A DNA stretch of 64,000 bases from Amycolatopsis roodepoortensis (lineage in GTDB: Bacteria; Actinomycetota; Actinomycetes; Mycobacteriales; Pseudonocardiaceae): contig NZ_JADBEJ010000001.1 in NCBI RefSeq assembly GCF_014873915.1, positions 248,001 to 312,000 of the forward strand, given 5' to 3'. The number at the start of each line of letters is the position of its first letter. Positions within the stretch are counted from its first letter, which is position 1. A model generated the notes under the pieces. That model searched no databases, had not been told where the DNA came from, and was given only the letters and a program-made list of their open reading frames with translations. Made by a program: the position numbers and the translations under genes. Below, in pieces: positions 18,983-28,958 of the stretch.

Positions 18983-19606
18983 ATGCGACGCGTGACAACG
19001 GCAGCTCCCACCATCAGCCAGCGGGTCCACTCGCTGAACCGGCCGAACATGGTCAGTGTCGGCACCATCGTGTGGCTGTCCAGCGAACTGATGTTCTTCG
19101 CCGGACTGTTCGCCATGTTCTTCACCGTGAAGGCGCAGAACGCGTCCGGCCAGTGGCCGCCGCCGCTGCACGGTGAGCCCTTCCACCTGAACATCGCGCT
19201 GGCGATCCCGTTCACCGTGATCCTCGTGGCGTCGTCGTTCACCTGCCAGTTCGGTGTGTTCGCCGCCGAAAAGGGTGACGTGTTCGGCCTCCGCCGCTGG
19301 TACATCATCACGTTGATCATGGGCGCGATCTTCGTGGGTGGCCAGGCTTACGAGTACCTGAACCTGATCCACGAGGGGCTGACCATCCCGTCCGGCGCGT
19401 ACGGCACGGTCTTCTACCTCGCGACCGGGTTCCACGGCCTGCACGTCATCGGCGGGCTCATCGCGTTCGTGTACTTGCTCATCCGCACCAAGCTGAGCAA
19501 GTTCACCCCGGCTCAGGCCACCTCGGCGATCGTCGTGTCGTACTACTGGCACTTCGTCGACATCGTGTGGGTGGGCCTGTTCGCGGTGATCTACATCCTT
19601 CCGTGA
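18983..19606 (+). CDS. ctaE: Cytochrome c oxidase subunit III
   Basis: 207-aa, five-helix actinobacterial subunit III of the aa3 oxidase. Segments include [78 protein letters not shown] and [21 protein letters not shown]. The phospholipid-site FHGLHV and [10 protein letters not shown] motifs are conserved. The ATG at 18983 follows GAGAGG. It heads the ctaE-qcrC-qcrA-qcrB operon. Confidence 0.96.
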   Translation: MRRVTTAAPTISQRVHSLNRPNMVSVGTIVWLSSELMFFAGLFAMFFTVKAQNASGQWPPPLHGEPFHLNIALAIPFTVILVASSFTCQFGVFAAEKGDVFGLRRWYIITLIMGAIFVGGQAYEYLNLIHEGLTIPSGAYGTVFYLATGFHGLHVIGGLIAFVYLLIRTKLSKFTPAQATSAIVVSYYWHFVDIVWVGLFAVIYILP

Positions 19607-19661
19607 ACGAAGCCGCCACCACGACCTATCGGCCTGAACTGACAGCAAGGGTTGCCGCAAG

Positions 19662-20480
19662 ATGACCTCCAGCAAGAACAACACGGAGCGCCGCTTCCGC
19701 AAGCGGTCGAAGGCTCGCAGGCGGTTCGCCGGCGCGCTGGCGCTCGGGATCGCGCTGCTGAGCGTGGGCGGGTTGTACGCCGTTTTCGCCCCGGAGCCGC
19801 AGACCGCGCAGGCGCAGGGCGAATCCGCCCTCCTGCGCGAGGGCGAGAAGCTCTACAACAACACGTGTATCGAATGTCACGGGCCGAAGCTCGAAGGTGT
19901 CACCGACCGTGGCCCGAGCCTCATCGGCATCGGCGACGCGGCCGTGTACTTCCAGACCTCCACCGGCCGCATGCCGGCGGTCCGCCAGGAAGCCCAGGCG
20001 CAGCGGAAGCCGCCGAAGCTGACCGAGGCCGAGATCAACGCGCTGGGTGCCTACATCCAGGCCAACGGCGGCGGCGCGCAGCGTCCCGCCGAGAAGGGTG
20101 ACGCGCTGCGTGGCGAGGACGTCGCGCGCGGCAGCGAGCTCTTCCGCCTCAACTGCGCCTCCTGCCACGGCTTCACCGGCCGCGGTGGCGCGCTGTCCTC
20201 GGGCAAGTTCGCCCCGAACCTGGACCCGGCCACGGAAGAGCAGATCTACACCGCGATGCTCACCGGGCCGCAGAACATGCCCAAGTTCTCCGACCGGCAG
20301 CTGTCGCCGGAGGAGAAGAAGGACATCATCGCGTTCGTGAAATCCGTGAGTAACGGGAACAACTCACCCGGCGGTAACTCGCTCGGCGGTCTTGGCCCGG
20401 CCTCGGAGGGCGCGATCGCGTGGATCGTCGGGATCGCCGCGCTGATCGGCGTGACGTTGTGGATTGGATCGAAGGCATGA
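19662..20480 (+). CDS. qcrC: Cytochrome bc1 complex dihaem cytochrome c subunit
   Basis: 272-aa QcrC of the actinobacterial bcc complex, which hands electrons directly to the aa3 oxidase without a soluble cytochrome c. A basic N-terminal segment precedes the membrane anchor [21 protein letters not shown]. Two CXXCH haem sites follow: CIECH (about residue 69) and CASCH (about 165). A second helix ([18 protein letters not shown]) closes the protein. The 3' end overlaps qcrA by 4 bp. Confidence 0.97.
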   Translation: MTSSKNNTERRFRKRSKARRRFAGALALGIALLSVGGLYAVFAPEPQTAQAQGESALLREGEKLYNNTCIECHGPKLEGVTDRGPSLIGIGDAAVYFQTSTGRMPAVRQEAQAQRKPPKLTEAEINALGAYIQANGGGAQRPAEKGDALRGEDVARGSELFRLNCASCHGFTGRGGALSSGKFAPNLDPATEEQIYTAMLTGPQNMPKFSDRQLSPEEKKDIIAFVKSVSNGNNSPGGNSLGGLGPASEGAIAWIVGIAALIGVTLWIGSKA

Positions 20481-21610
20481 GCGCCGAAGGGCCGAAGCCG
20501 CCGACAGAGGCGGAGTTGGCGGACATGGATCGCGACCAGCTGGTCAAGCTGGGTACCGCGCTCGACGGGGTCGAGATCGTCGAATACCCGACGCCTTGGC
20601 CGGTCGAGGGGACGAAGGCGGAGAAGCGCGCCGAGCGCTCCGTCGCCCTCTGGTTCGTGCTGGCCGCGCTGTCCGGCCTCGCGTTCGTGGTCCTCATCGC
20701 GTGGCCGCACTGGTTCGAGTACAAAGAGCCGGGCAAGCACGGTTACACGATGTACACCCTGTACACGCCGCTGCTCGGGGTCACCCTCGGGCTCGCCGTG
20801 CTCAGCCTCGGTATCGGTGTGATCCTCTACACCAAGAAGTTCATCCCGGCCGAGGTCGCGGTCCAGGAGCGCGGGGACGGCGGTTCCAAGGAGGTCGACA
20901 AGGCCACCATCGTCGCCCAGCTCGCCGACTCGGGCAGCCGCAGCACGATCGCGCGCCGCTCGATGATCAAGCGGTCCGCGGGTGCCGGCGCCGGTGTGCT
21001 CGGTCTCGCCGTCGCGGCGCTGCCGGTCGCGTCCTTCATCAAGGACCCGTGGAAGGACACCGAGAACCGCGATTCGCTGTGGCACTCGGGCTGGAAGAAG
21101 AACTTCCCGGAAGAGAAGGTCTACCTGCGCCGCAACACCGGCCGTCCGCACGAGATCTCCCTGGTCAAGGCCGAGGACCTCGACGCGGGCGCGATGGAGA
21201 CGGTGTTCCCGTACCGCGAGTCCGAGAAGGACGACGAGCACGCGCTGTCGGCCGCCTTCAAGCGCGTCGACAACCCGGTCATGCTGATCCGTCTCCGCCC
21301 GACCGACGCCGCCAAGGTCGTCAAGCGTCAGGGCCAGGAGGACTACAACTTCGGCGACTACTACGCGTACACGAAGATCTGCAGCCACGTCGGCTGCCCG
21401 ACCTCCCTGTACGAGCAGCGGACCAACCGCATCCTCTGCCCCTGCCACCAGTCGCAGTTCGACGCGCTCCACTACGCCAAGCCGATTTTCGGTCCGGCGA
21501 CGAGGCCGTTGGCCCAGCTTCCGATTACAGTGGACTCTGAGGGCTACCTGATCGCGCGCGGAGACTTCAACGAGGCCGTCGGACCGGCCTTTTGGGAGCG
21601 TAAGTCATGA
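20477..21610 (+). CDS. qcrA: Cytochrome bc1 complex Rieske iron-sulfur subunit
   Basis: 377-aa Rieske protein with three N-terminal membrane segments ([39 protein letters not shown], and a Tat-like [22 protein letters not shown]). The 2Fe-2S ligands lie in ICSHVGCP (about residue 301) and [10 protein letters not shown] (about 321). The ATG at 20477 overlaps the qcrC stop (ATGA), and its own end overlaps qcrB. The double-Arg motif before the third segment fits Tat-dependent insertion known for actinobacterial Rieske proteins. Confidence 0.97.
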   Translation: MSAEGPKPPTEAELADMDRDQLVKLGTALDGVEIVEYPTPWPVEGTKAEKRAERSVALWFVLAALSGLAFVVLIAWPHWFEYKEPGKHGYTMYTLYTPLLGVTLGLAVLSLGIGVILYTKKFIPAEVAVQERGDGGSKEVDKATIVAQLADSGSRSTIARRSMIKRSAGAGAGVLGLAVAALPVASFIKDPWKDTENRDSLWHSGWKKNFPEEKVYLRRNTGRPHEISLVKAEDLDAGAMETVFPYRESEKDDEHALSAAFKRVDNPVMLIRLRPTDAAKVVKRQGQEDYNFGDYYAYTKICSHVGCPTSLYEQRTNRILCPCHQSQFDALHYAKPIFGPATRPLAQLPITVDSEGYLIARGDFNEAVGPAFWERKS

Positions 21611-23274
21611 GTTCACTCACCACCCCGACGAAGGGGACGAACCCGGTCGAGAAGGCCGCGGGCGCTGGTGCGAAGTGGGCCGACGACCGGTATCACCTGG
21701 CCAAGGGCATGCGGCACCAGCTCAACAAGGTGTTCCCGACGCACTGGTCGTTCCTGCTCGGCGAGATCGCGCTCTACAGCTTCATCATCCTGTTGCTGTC
21801 GGGTGTCTATCTCACGCTGTTCTTCGACCCCTCCATGGAAGAGGTCGTCTACAACGGCAGCTACACCGGTCTGCAGGGCGTCGAGATGTCGCGGGCCTTC
21901 GCGACCACGCTGGACATCTCGTTCGACGTCCGCGGCGGTCTGTTCGTCCGCCAGCTGCACCACTGGGCCGCGCTGATCTTCGTGGCTTCGATGATGGTGC
22001 ACATGTTCCGGATCTTCTTCACCGGCGCGTTCCGTCGCCCGCGTGAGGCGAACTGGGTCATCGGCGCGCTGCTGCTGGTCCTGGGCATGTTCGAGGGCTT
22101 CTTCGGTTACTCGCTTCCGGACGACCTGCTCTCCGGTACCGGTATCCGCGCGACCCTGTCGGGCATCGTGCTCTCGGTGCCGGTCATGGGCACCTGGATC
22201 CACTGGGCGCTGTTCGGCGGGGAGTTCCCCGGCAACGAGATCATCCCGCGCCTGTACACGATCCACATCCTGCTGCTGCCGGGCATCATGCTCGGCCTGG
22301 TGGCCGCGCACCTCGCGCTCGTCTGGTACCAGAAGCACACGCAGTTCCCGGGCGTGCGCCGCAAGGAGACCAACGTCGTCGGCGTCCGCATCATGCCGGT
22401 CTTCGCGCTCAAGGGCGGTGCGTTCTTCGCGCTGGTCACCGGTGTCATCGCGCTGATGTCGGGCCTCTTCCAGATCAACCCGATCTGGAACATCGGCCCG
22501 TACAACGCGGCGCAGGTCTCGGCGGGTTCACAGCCGGACTGGTACATGGCCTGGGCCGACGGCATGCTGCGGATCTGGCCGGCGTGGGAGCTCTACCTCG
22601 GGAACTACACGGTTCCGGCGGTGTTCTTCCCCGGCGCGATCGGGATGCCGCTGCTGATCGGGTTGCTGCTGATGTATCCCTGGATCGAGCGAAAGCTGTC
22701 CAAGGACACCGCGCACCACAACCTGCTGCAGCGTCCGCGCGACGTCCCGGTCCGGACCTCGCTGGGCATCATGGCCCTGACGTTCTTCGCGGTCATCATG
22801 CTCTCGGGCTTCAACGACATCATTGCGTTCGCCTTCGACATCTCGCTGAACGCGACGACGTGGGCGGGCCGGATCGGTGTCCTGCTGGCACCGCCGATCG
22901 CGTACTACATCACCTACCGGATCTGCCTCGGCCTCCAGCGGGCCGACCGCGAGGTGCTGGAGCACGGCGTCGAAACCGGCATCATCAAGCGCCTGCCGCA
23001 CGGTGAGTTCATCGAGATCCACCAGCCGCTCGGCCCGGTGGACGACCACGGCCACGCGATCCCGCTCGAGTACCAGGGCGCGTCGGTGCCGAAGAAGATG
23101 AACAAACTCGGCTCGGCCGGGCACGCCGTCGCCGGTTCGACCTGGTCCCCGGACCCGGTCGAGGAGACGATCGCGCTGGAGCGCGCCCGGTCCAACGGGC
23201 ACGGCAACGGCAAGGTCGACGACATCGGTGGCGAGCCCTCCGAGGAGCGCAAGGAGATCACCTCCGGGCACTAG
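21607..23274 (+). CDS. qcrB: Cytochrome bc1 complex cytochrome b subunit
   Basis: 555-aa membrane subunit holding the two b haems and the quinone sites. Haem ligands lie in [20 protein letters not shown] and in the later [21 protein letters not shown]; the quinol-oxidation region [10 protein letters not shown] follows. Actinobacterial QcrB has this long hydrophilic C-terminal tail (from about residue 445). It is the last gene of the operon, followed 12 bp later by a palindromic repeat. Confidence 0.97.
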   Translation: MSSLTTPTKGTNPVEKAAGAGAKWADDRYHLAKGMRHQLNKVFPTHWSFLLGEIALYSFIILLLSGVYLTLFFDPSMEEVVYNGSYTGLQGVEMSRAFATTLDISFDVRGGLFVRQLHHWAALIFVASMMVHMFRIFFTGAFRRPREANWVIGALLLVLGMFEGFFGYSLPDDLLSGTGIRATLSGIVLSVPVMGTWIHWALFGGEFPGNEIIPRLYTIHILLLPGIMLGLVAAHLALVWYQKHTQFPGVRRKETNVVGVRIMPVFALKGGAFFALVTGVIALMSGLFQINPIWNIGPYNAAQVSAGSQPDWYMAWADGMLRIWPAWELYLGNYTVPAVFFPGAIGMPLLIGLLLMYPWIERKLSKDTAHHNLLQRPRDVPVRTSLGIMALTFFAVIMLSGFNDIIAFAFDISLNATTWAGRIGVLLAPPIAYYITYRICLGLQRADREVLEHGVETGIIKRLPHGEFIEIHQPLGPVDDHGHAIPLEYQGASVPKKMNKLGSAGHAVAGSTWSPDPVEETIALERARSNGHGNGKVDDIGGEPSEERKEITSGH

Positions 23275-23285
23275 CTCGGGAGACA

Positions 23286-23338
23286 CGCGTGAAGGCCCCC
23301 TTCCCTCGGCTCAGCCGAGGGAAGGGGGCCTTCACGCG
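23286..23338. repeat. Palindromic repeat, GTGAAGGCC family (cggct/agccg type)
   Basis: 26-bp perfect arms around one base, nearly identical to the copies at 8905 and 36373. It lies between the converging qcrB and the RAM-domain gene, where it could terminate both. Confidence 0.92.
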
Positions 23339-23354
23339 CTACAAGGGAAGAAGC

Positions 23355-23639
23355 TCAGGCGCCTTCGACGCCGATGTCGAACGCGGACTCGCTGTCGGCC
23401 TTCGAGTACGACCGGAACGCGATATGCGTGACCGTGCTCAGCACGCCGGGGACCTTGCCGATCTTCGCCGGGATCAGATCCGCGAGGTCCTCGTGGGCCG
23501 CGACGCGGACCGAAGCGATCAGATCGACATCGCCCGCGCAGGAATAGACCTCGCGGACACCGTCGATGTCCGCGATCGCCTGTGCCGCCTCGGGGATGGC
23601 ATCGGCTTCGACCTGGATCAGCACGATCGCCGTGATCAA
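23355..23639 (-). CDS. Stand-alone Lrp/AsnC ligand-binding (RAM) domain protein
   Basis: 94 aa: only the effector-binding/oligomerisation domain of Lrp/AsnC regulators, with no DNA-binding domain (MITAIVLIQVEADAIPEAAQ, VREVYSCAGDVDLIASVRV, IGKVPGVLSTVTHIAFRSY). Such proteins bind amino acids and may modulate full-length Lrp proteins. Its ATG lies 37 bp after the exonuclease gene end, so the two may be co-transcribed. Confidence 0.9.
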   Translation of the reverse strand: MITAIVLIQVEADAIPEAAQAIADIDGVREVYSCAGDVDLIASVRVAAHEDLADLIPAKIGKVPGVLSTVTHIAFRSYSKADSESAFDIGVEGA

Positions 23640-23676
23640 AGGGTCCTCCTACGTCGGTGAATCCGGTGCCGGAATC

Positions 23677-25395
23677 CTAGCCCGCCACACGTTCCAGCGC
23701 CGTCGCGCTCGCCGCCAGGTCGAGCCATTCCTGCCAGCCGCCCGCGGCGGCGGGCTCCGCCCAGGGATGCGTCGTGCGCACGAGCCGGACGCCCGGGCGG
23801 GTCAGCCAGCGCAACAGGATCTGGACTTCCTCCGGGATCGCGCCGAAGAGCGGGCCGGGTCCCGGGATCACCGTCTCCGCGGACGCCACGAGCATCTCGA
23901 CGACCGGCATCGGCGGCACGCCGCGCCGGGCGACCCCTGCCGACGCGAGCCTGCCGTGCCGGATCACCGCCAGTTCCCAGCCGCCGTTGCCATCCGGCCC
24001 GGCGGCGATCAGCTCCGGGATACCCGCCAGCGCCGACTGCCGGTGCGCCCGGCCGACCGCGCGGATCAGGCCGGCCAGTTGATCGCGATGCTGAGCGGCC
24101 TGTTCGTAGTGCTCCGCCGCGGACAGCCGGGCCAGCTGATCGGCGGCGGCCCGCAGCGGACGTCCGTCCGTCCCGGCGATGAGCCCGGACACCGCCAGCA
24201 CGCTCGGCCGGTACGCCTCGATCGTCTGCTTCCCGGCGCACGGCGCTCCGCAGCGCCCGAGCTCGGCGAGGACACAGGGCGTCCCGTTCGGCGCCGTCGC
24301 CGAGATGCGCTGGGTGCACGTCCGCAGGCCCGAGGCGCCGGCGAGGGTGTCCGCGGCGGTCCTGGCGTCGGTCTGGGTGCGAAAGGGCCCCAGCATCCCG
24401 TCTCGCGGCATGCGGACCACCGACAGGCGCGGGAACGCCTCCTCGGTCAGCGCGACCCACCAGGCGTGCCGTGGGTTCTTGGAACGGCGGTTGTACATCG
24501 GGCGGTGGGCGGCGATCAGCCGCAGCTCCCGGACGGCGGCCTCCAGCGCGTGCGCGCATTCGACCGCGTCGACCCGTTCGGCCAGCGCGACCATCTCCCG
24601 GATCCGGCCCCGGCTTTCCGAGCCGGTGAAGTACTGCCGCACCCGGCGCCGCAGATCGGACGACGTCCCGACGTAGAGGACCTCGTCGCTCGGGCCGCGG
24701 AACAGGTAGACGCCGGGCCTCGACGGCAGATGCTCGGCCAGCGAACGTTTGCGGCGCTGGGCGGCGGTCACCTCGGGCAGATAGTCCAGCAGCTCCTCGA
24801 GGGTGTGGACGCCGAGATTGCCCACTCGTTCGAGCAAGGCGTGCAGGACGTCGACGGTGGCGCGCGCGTCCGCGAGCGCGCGGTGGTTCGGCGTGGTGCG
24901 CGCGCCGAACAACGCGGCCAGCGCGGAAAGCCGGTAGCTGGGCGTCTCGTCGCGGGAGATGACCCGGCGGGCGAGCCGGACCGTGCAGACGACGGCCGTC
25001 TTCGGCCAGTGGTAGCCGTGGCCTTCGCAGGCCGCGCGCATGAAGCCGGTGTCGAAGGCGGCGTTGTGCGCGACGAGCACGGCGCCGGAGATGAACTCGA
25101 GGAACGCGGGCAGCACGCGCTCGATGCGGGGAGCGTCGTAGACCATCGCGCCGGTGATGCCGGTGAGCTCGACGATCTGCGGCGGGATCGGCATCCCCGG
25201 ATTGACGAAGGTGGCGAATTCGCCGACGACCTCGCCGGCGCGGATCTTGACCGCCCCGATCTCGGTGATCCCGTCCGGACCGGGTTTCGTCCCCGTGGTC
25301 TCCAGGTCGAATACGACGAAAGTGATGTCCCGCAAAGGAGTTCCCAGCTCGTCGAAGGCGAGTTGCGCCGCGCCGGGCCGCCGTCCGGTGTCCAT
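23677..25395 (-). CDS. DEDD exonuclease fused to UvrC-like GIY-YIG domain
   Basis: 572 aa. Residues about 20-190 are a DnaQ-like 3'-5' exonuclease with the DEDD residues in VFDLETTG, AHNAAFDTGFM and HRALADARATVD. Residues about 225-310 form a GIY-YIG nuclease like UvrC (RPGVYLFRGPSDEVLYVGTSSDLRRRVRQYF). A cysteine cluster (CTQRISA...CVLAELGRCGAPC) and a UVR-like region follow. The same fusion is Rv2191 in M. tuberculosis. A role in DNA repair is inferred. Lies upstream of the RAM gene. Confidence 0.92.
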   Translation of the reverse strand: MDTGRRPGAAQLAFDELGTPLRDITFVVFDLETTGTKPGPDGITEIGAVKIRAGEVVGEFATFVNPGMPIPPQIVELTGITGAMVYDAPRIERVLPAFLEFISGAVLVAHNAAFDTGFMRAACEGHGYHWPKTAVVCTVRLARRVISRDETPSYRLSALAALFGARTTPNHRALADARATVDVLHALLERVGNLGVHTLEELLDYLPEVTAAQRRKRSLAEHLPSRPGVYLFRGPSDEVLYVGTSSDLRRRVRQYFTGSESRGRIREMVALAERVDAVECAHALEAAVRELRLIAAHRPMYNRRSKNPRHAWWVALTEEAFPRLSVVRMPRDGMLGPFRTQTDARTAADTLAGASGLRTCTQRISATAPNGTPCVLAELGRCGAPCAGKQTIEAYRPSVLAVSGLIAGTDGRPLRAAADQLARLSAAEHYEQAAQHRDQLAGLIRAVGRAHRQSALAGIPELIAAGPDGNGGWELAVIRHGRLASAGVARRGVPPMPVVEMLVASAETVIPGPGPLFGAIPEEVQILLRWLTRPGVRLVRTTHPWAEPAAAGGWQEWLDLAASATALERVAG

Positions 25396-25480
25396 GGTCG
25401 GGCACAGTAGGGGCGGGCACCGACAATCCTGGGGCGTCCCATCCAGCGCGCCCCGAGGGGATGGGGCCTACGCTGGAGCG

Positions 25481-26869
25481 ATGCAACCGCAGCCCGCAGT
25501 GCCCGAAACGCCCGAGGACGCCACCGGCGGCCCCTCGGGTGTCGTGGCGTCCGCGGGCACGCAGGAGACCTCCGAAGAGGTGCCCGCCGAAGGCTGGACG
25601 TCCTTGCCGGAGACCGTTCGGGAGCGGATCGCCGAGCTGGCGGCCGCCGCCGTCGGCAAACTGCCGTCCGCCGACGTGCCGAGGCAGCTGCGCCCGGTCG
25701 CGAAGTTCGCCCCGGCGAAACGCGCGAAACTCGGCGGGACGGCGTTGCTCGCCGCGTTGGGGGAGTCTTCGCAGTTCCGGGTCGCGGTCACCGAGTGGCT
25801 GCGTGACCACCGCAAGGACGCCCTCGACCCGAACGCCCCCGATTCCGTCGCCGCCGCGGCCGCCGCCGTGCTCCTCGGCGAGGCGGGCGCGGCCGGACGG
25901 GTCCGGCTGGTGGCGAAGAACGCCGAGGAGACGGCGTTGCGCGCCGAACGCGACGCCGCGCTGGCCCGAAACCAGCGGCTGGAGGCCGAACTGGCCCAGC
26001 TGCGCGAAGAGTTGCGTGAGGCCAAGGAGATCGCCAGCGGCGCGCGGGGAGAACGCGACGCCGAGGTCGAGAAGCTGCTGAAACGCTTGCGGGAACAAGG
26101 TGTCCAGCTGCGTCAGGCGAAGGACGCCGTCGCCGAGGCTCACGCCCAGCTGGAGAGCGGCGGCGCCGAGAGCGCTGAGGAGATCAAGGCGCTGAAGGCC
26201 CAGCTGGACCGTGAGCGGCAGCGTGTCGCGGCAGAGCGGGCGCGGGCCGAGAAGGCCGTCACGGACGCTGAGATCGCCCGCCAGTCCGCCCGCGAGGCGC
26301 GTCAGGCCGACGAGGTCAGGCTCGGGCTGTTGCTGGACACGATCGAAGGCGCCGTCGGCGGCCTGCGCCGGGAACTTTCGGTGAGCGCGCGGGGACAGCG
26401 GCCGGCGGACATGGTCCGCGGCGCGACGTCGGGTATCGGGGCGGGCGGCAAGATCCAGGACGTCACCGGGCTCGACCGGCATCTCGCGCTGCCGAACGTG
26501 CATCTGATCGTCGACGGCTACAACGTCACGAAGACCGGATATCCCGAGCTGGCGCTTTCCGACCAGCGCGACCGGCTGATCCACCAGCTTTCCGCGCTCG
26601 CCGCGCGGACTTCGGCCGAGGTCACCGTCGTGTTCGACGGCGCCGGTGTGCTCTCCGTGCCCGCGGCGGTGCCGCGCGGGGTGCGGGTGCTGTTCTCCGA
26701 ACGCGGCGTCCTCGCGGACGACGTCATCCGGTCCCTGGTCGCGGCGGAGCCGCCAGGGCGACCGATGGTGGTCGCGAGCACGGACCGGGCGGTGGCGGAT
26801 TCGGTGCGGCGCAAGGGCGCGCACCCGGTGCCGTCGGCGGTGCTGGTTTCACGGCTGAGCCGGGTCTAG
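25481..26869 (+). CDS. NYN-domain (YacP-like) RNase-type protein
   Basis: 462 aa. The C-terminal about 170 residues are a NYN/PIN-like metal-dependent nuclease domain with acidic residues in NVHLIVDGYNVTKTGYPEL, VTVVFDGAG, ADDVIRSLV and VVASTDRAVADSVR. A long coiled coil (about residues 150-280; NQRLEAELAQLREELREAKE and on) precedes it, and the N-terminus resembles the conserved actinobacterial extension. Likely RNA processing or turnover. The ATG at 25481 follows GGAG closely. Confidence 0.9.
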   Translation: MQPQPAVPETPEDATGGPSGVVASAGTQETSEEVPAEGWTSLPETVRERIAELAAAAVGKLPSADVPRQLRPVAKFAPAKRAKLGGTALLAALGESSQFRVAVTEWLRDHRKDALDPNAPDSVAAAAAAVLLGEAGAAGRVRLVAKNAEETALRAERDAALARNQRLEAELAQLREELREAKEIASGARGERDAEVEKLLKRLREQGVQLRQAKDAVAEAHAQLESGGAESAEEIKALKAQLDRERQRVAAERARAEKAVTDAEIARQSAREARQADEVRLGLLLDTIEGAVGGLRRELSVSARGQRPADMVRGATSGIGAGGKIQDVTGLDRHLALPNVHLIVDGYNVTKTGYPELALSDQRDRLIHQLSALAARTSAEVTVVFDGAGVLSVPAAVPRGVRVLFSERGVLADDVIRSLVAAEPPGRPMVVASTDRAVADSVRRKGAHPVPSAVLVSRLSRV

Positions 26870-26982
26870 AGGTGTGATCGCTACTTGAGCGATCGCGCGT
26901 CGAGCGGGCGTTGGGGCGCATCTCGTGTCCGTGAAGGCCTCGGTAACCCCCACGTTCGCCCACCTGCACCAGAGACACGGAA

Positions 26983-27039
26983 ATGTCGTGAAGGGCCCCT
27001 TTGAGACGGTGAACGTCTCGAAGGGGCCCTTCACGACAT
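26983..27039. repeat. Palindromic repeat, GTGAAGG family (gagacg type)
   Basis: Arms atgtcgtgaagggcccctt... pair with ...aaggggcccttcacgacat, with one mismatch and a short central loop. It shares the GTGAAGG-N-CCTT outer core with the other copies but has its own inner stem. It lies after the NYN gene. Confidence 0.85.
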
Positions 27040-27140
27040 AAGAACTCGAGGCCGGGTCTGTCGGAGGCTGAAGGAGCCGCCCGAAACTGTCGGTGGTCGC
27101 TCTTAATGTGCACCTCACCACTGAAAGTGAGGAGCCCGAC

Positions 27141-27383
27141 ATGCACGACAAGGCCATCGCCGATATAGCCGACATAGAGACGCTAGTCATCGATTGCGAC
27201 CGGTGCGCGGTCCGCGGTGACGCATGTCATGACTGTGTCGTCAGCGTCCTTCTCGGCGCCCCGCCGTCGCTCGAATGGGACGCCGACGAACGGAAAGCGG
27301 TCGACGCGCTCGCGGAAGCGGGGATGGTCCCGCGCCTCCGGATGGTCGCGATCGTGGAGCAGGAGCGCCGGAAAACCGCCTGA
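27141..27383 (+). CDS. Small Cys-rich conserved protein
   Basis: 80 aa with a cysteine cluster DCDRCAVRGDACHDCVVSVLLG (residues about 18-39), arranged C-X2-C-X5-C-X2-C, a likely zinc or Fe-S site. It then has a helical tail (ADERKAVDALAEAGMVPRL). The ATG at 27141 follows GTGAGGAG. Small proteins of this kind occur next to NlpC/P60 genes in other actinobacteria, as I recall; function unknown. No DNA-binding domain is evident. Confidence 0.8.
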   Translation: MHDKAIADIADIETLVIDCDRCAVRGDACHDCVVSVLLGAPPSLEWDADERKAVDALAEAGMVPRLRMVAIVEQERRKTA

Positions 27384-27828
27384 GACACGCCACTACCGGG
27401 GCATTCGGCGAGTGGTCGATCCGATCGGGTGAACGGTAGGTAGTCGCGACAGGTCCCAGGATGTAACGCCCGTCACATGTTTCCGCTCATGCTGGTCCGA
27501 AGGTGTTTCGGCGCATCACGCAGAGTTTTTGCGCCTGCCATGGTGGACGTCGTGCCCGTGGTTTCGTAACCTGTCCGAGATCTCGTGGCCGGAAGTCGTC
27601 GCCAGACGACGACACGGGATCGCCACCGAGGCAGCTTTGTCGGGGAGTTGCATCAGAACCAGCCGTGCGCCAAACCTGTTGCGATAGCTCTCGGCCAGGC
27701 GCAAGGCGGGAACGCGGGGAACCGCGCGGGCCTCACGGCCGGCGTCGCGGCTTCGCGGAAGAGGGCCCCCGACCTCTTCGTCCCTGGTTCCGAGTCGGTG
27801 GCCGACAGCAAAGGAGACACGCGCGACC
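27384..27828 (+). promoter_or_regulatory. 445-bp leader upstream of NlpC/P60 gene, possible structured RNA
   Basis: No gene is seen here. The region has several short inverted repeats (gtcgtcgccagacgac at about 27595-27610; tcggtggccga near 27796). A purine-rich stretch ggaacgcggggaacc lies near 27708 and AAGGAG at 27811-27816, 12 bp before the GTG. Actinobacterial wall-hydrolase genes are often controlled by a cyclic-di-AMP (ydaO-type) riboswitch. The GCGGGGAACC segment fits that class, but its conserved 3' part is not convincing here. Confidence 0.3.
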
Positions 27829-28881
27829 GTGCAGTCGCATCCAGTGAAGCGCGTGGTGTCAGGAGCTTTGGCCGCGGCCGCGGTGATCACCGCGGTGACC
27901 GTCGTCCAGGCCCCGGCCACCGCCGCCCCAGGCCCCGCCCTCCAACAGCCCCCGTCCGGCTCGGACGCGCTCGCCAAGTACCGCGACCTCGCGGCACAGG
28001 CCGAGAAGGCGAACGAAGACCTCCTCAAGGCGAAGGACGACCTCGCCGCGAAGCAGAGCGAGCTCGACAAGGCGACCGCCGACGCCGCCGCCGCCAAGGA
28101 ACTCGGTGTCAAGGCGGCCGGTGACGAGAAGACGTTCCAGGCCGAGGTGAACAAGTTCGCCGGTGCCTCCTTCACCAGCGGTGTGCAGTTGAACAAGCTG
28201 TCGTCGCTGCTGTCGGGCGCGTCGACCCAGGACTTCCTGGAGCGCTCCTCGGCGCTCGAGGTCCTCGCCGCGAACAAGAACACCGCGTTGAACAACCTGA
28301 GCGGTGCCGTCGCCCAGGCCGCGGCCGCCGCCAAGCAGGCGGCGGACGCCCAGAACGCGGCCACCGCCGCCCGTGACACGGCCGCCAAGCTGACCACGGA
28401 CATCGAGGCGCGGCAGAAGACGCTGAACGACCAGCTCGCGGAGATCCAGCGCGCGAGCAACAACCTCAGCGCCTCGGACCGCAACGCTCAGAAGGACAAG
28501 GGCGGCGCGTTCCCCAACGTGCCCGCTCCGGGTCCCGCCGCGGCGACGGCGCTGGCCGCCGCGAAGAGCAAGCTCGGCAGCCCGTACGGCTGGGGCGACA
28601 CCGGGCCGTCGTCCTTCGACTGCTCCGGTCTGATGCTCTGGGCGTACAAGCAGGCCGGGCTCACCCTGCCGCGGTCGAGCCGTCAGCAGTCGACCTTCGG
28701 CGCCGCTGTGCAGCGTTCGCAGCTCCAGCCGGGCGACCTGGTGTTCTACAACTCGCCGGTCTCGCACGTCGGCATGTACGTCGGCAACGGCATGATGGTG
28801 CACGCGCCGACCACCGGTGACGTCGTCAAGGTGTCGCCGCTACAGAACAACTACGTCGGCGCCCGTCGCCCGACGGCCTGA
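27829..28881 (+). CDS. Secreted NlpC/P60 peptidoglycan hydrolase
   Basis: 350 aa, Rv2190c/RipC-like. The signal peptide is RVVSGALAAAAVITAVTVVQAPATA. A long Ala-rich coiled coil follows (about 45-215), then a C-terminal NlpC/P60 domain with catalytic Cys in SSFDCSGLMLWAYKQAG, His in SHVGMYVGNGMMVHAP, and LQPGDLVFYN. It should cleave D-Glu-mDAP links in wall peptides, with the coiled coil as a regulatory/FtsX-interacting region. The GTG start is supported by the signal sequence; the AAGGAG is rather far (12 bp). Confidence 0.93.
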   Translation: MQSHPVKRVVSGALAAAAVITAVTVVQAPATAAPGPALQQPPSGSDALAKYRDLAAQAEKANEDLLKAKDDLAAKQSELDKATADAAAAKELGVKAAGDEKTFQAEVNKFAGASFTSGVQLNKLSSLLSGASTQDFLERSSALEVLAANKNTALNNLSGAVAQAAAAAKQAADAQNAATAARDTAAKLTTDIEARQKTLNDQLAEIQRASNNLSASDRNAQKDKGGAFPNVPAPGPAAATALAAAKSKLGSPYGWGDTGPSSFDCSGLMLWAYKQAGLTLPRSSRQQSTFGAAVQRSQLQPGDLVFYNSPVSHVGMYVGNGMMVHAPTTGDVVKVSPLQNNYVGARRPTA

Positions 28882-28893
28882 CGAACAGACGAC

Positions 28894-28928
28894 AAGGGGC
28901 GGTACCGCGCAGGCGGTGCCGCCCCTTT
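28894..28928 (+). terminator. Terminator after NlpC/P60 gene
   Basis: Stem aaggggcggtaccgc / gcggtgccgcccctt, loop gcag, followed by ttcg. Confidence 0.8.
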
Positions 28929-28958
28929 CGTATGCGGCGGGCCAAGTAGCCTGCAGGG

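Noticed and set aside
23636-26824. 1062-aa minus-strand frame across the exonuclease and NYN genes
   Set aside because: Shadow frame of two clear genes; Arg/Pro/Ala-rich without similarity.
27384-27828. Firm annotation as cyclic-di-AMP riboswitch
   Set aside because: Only one part of the consensus is seen; kept as a weak possibility.
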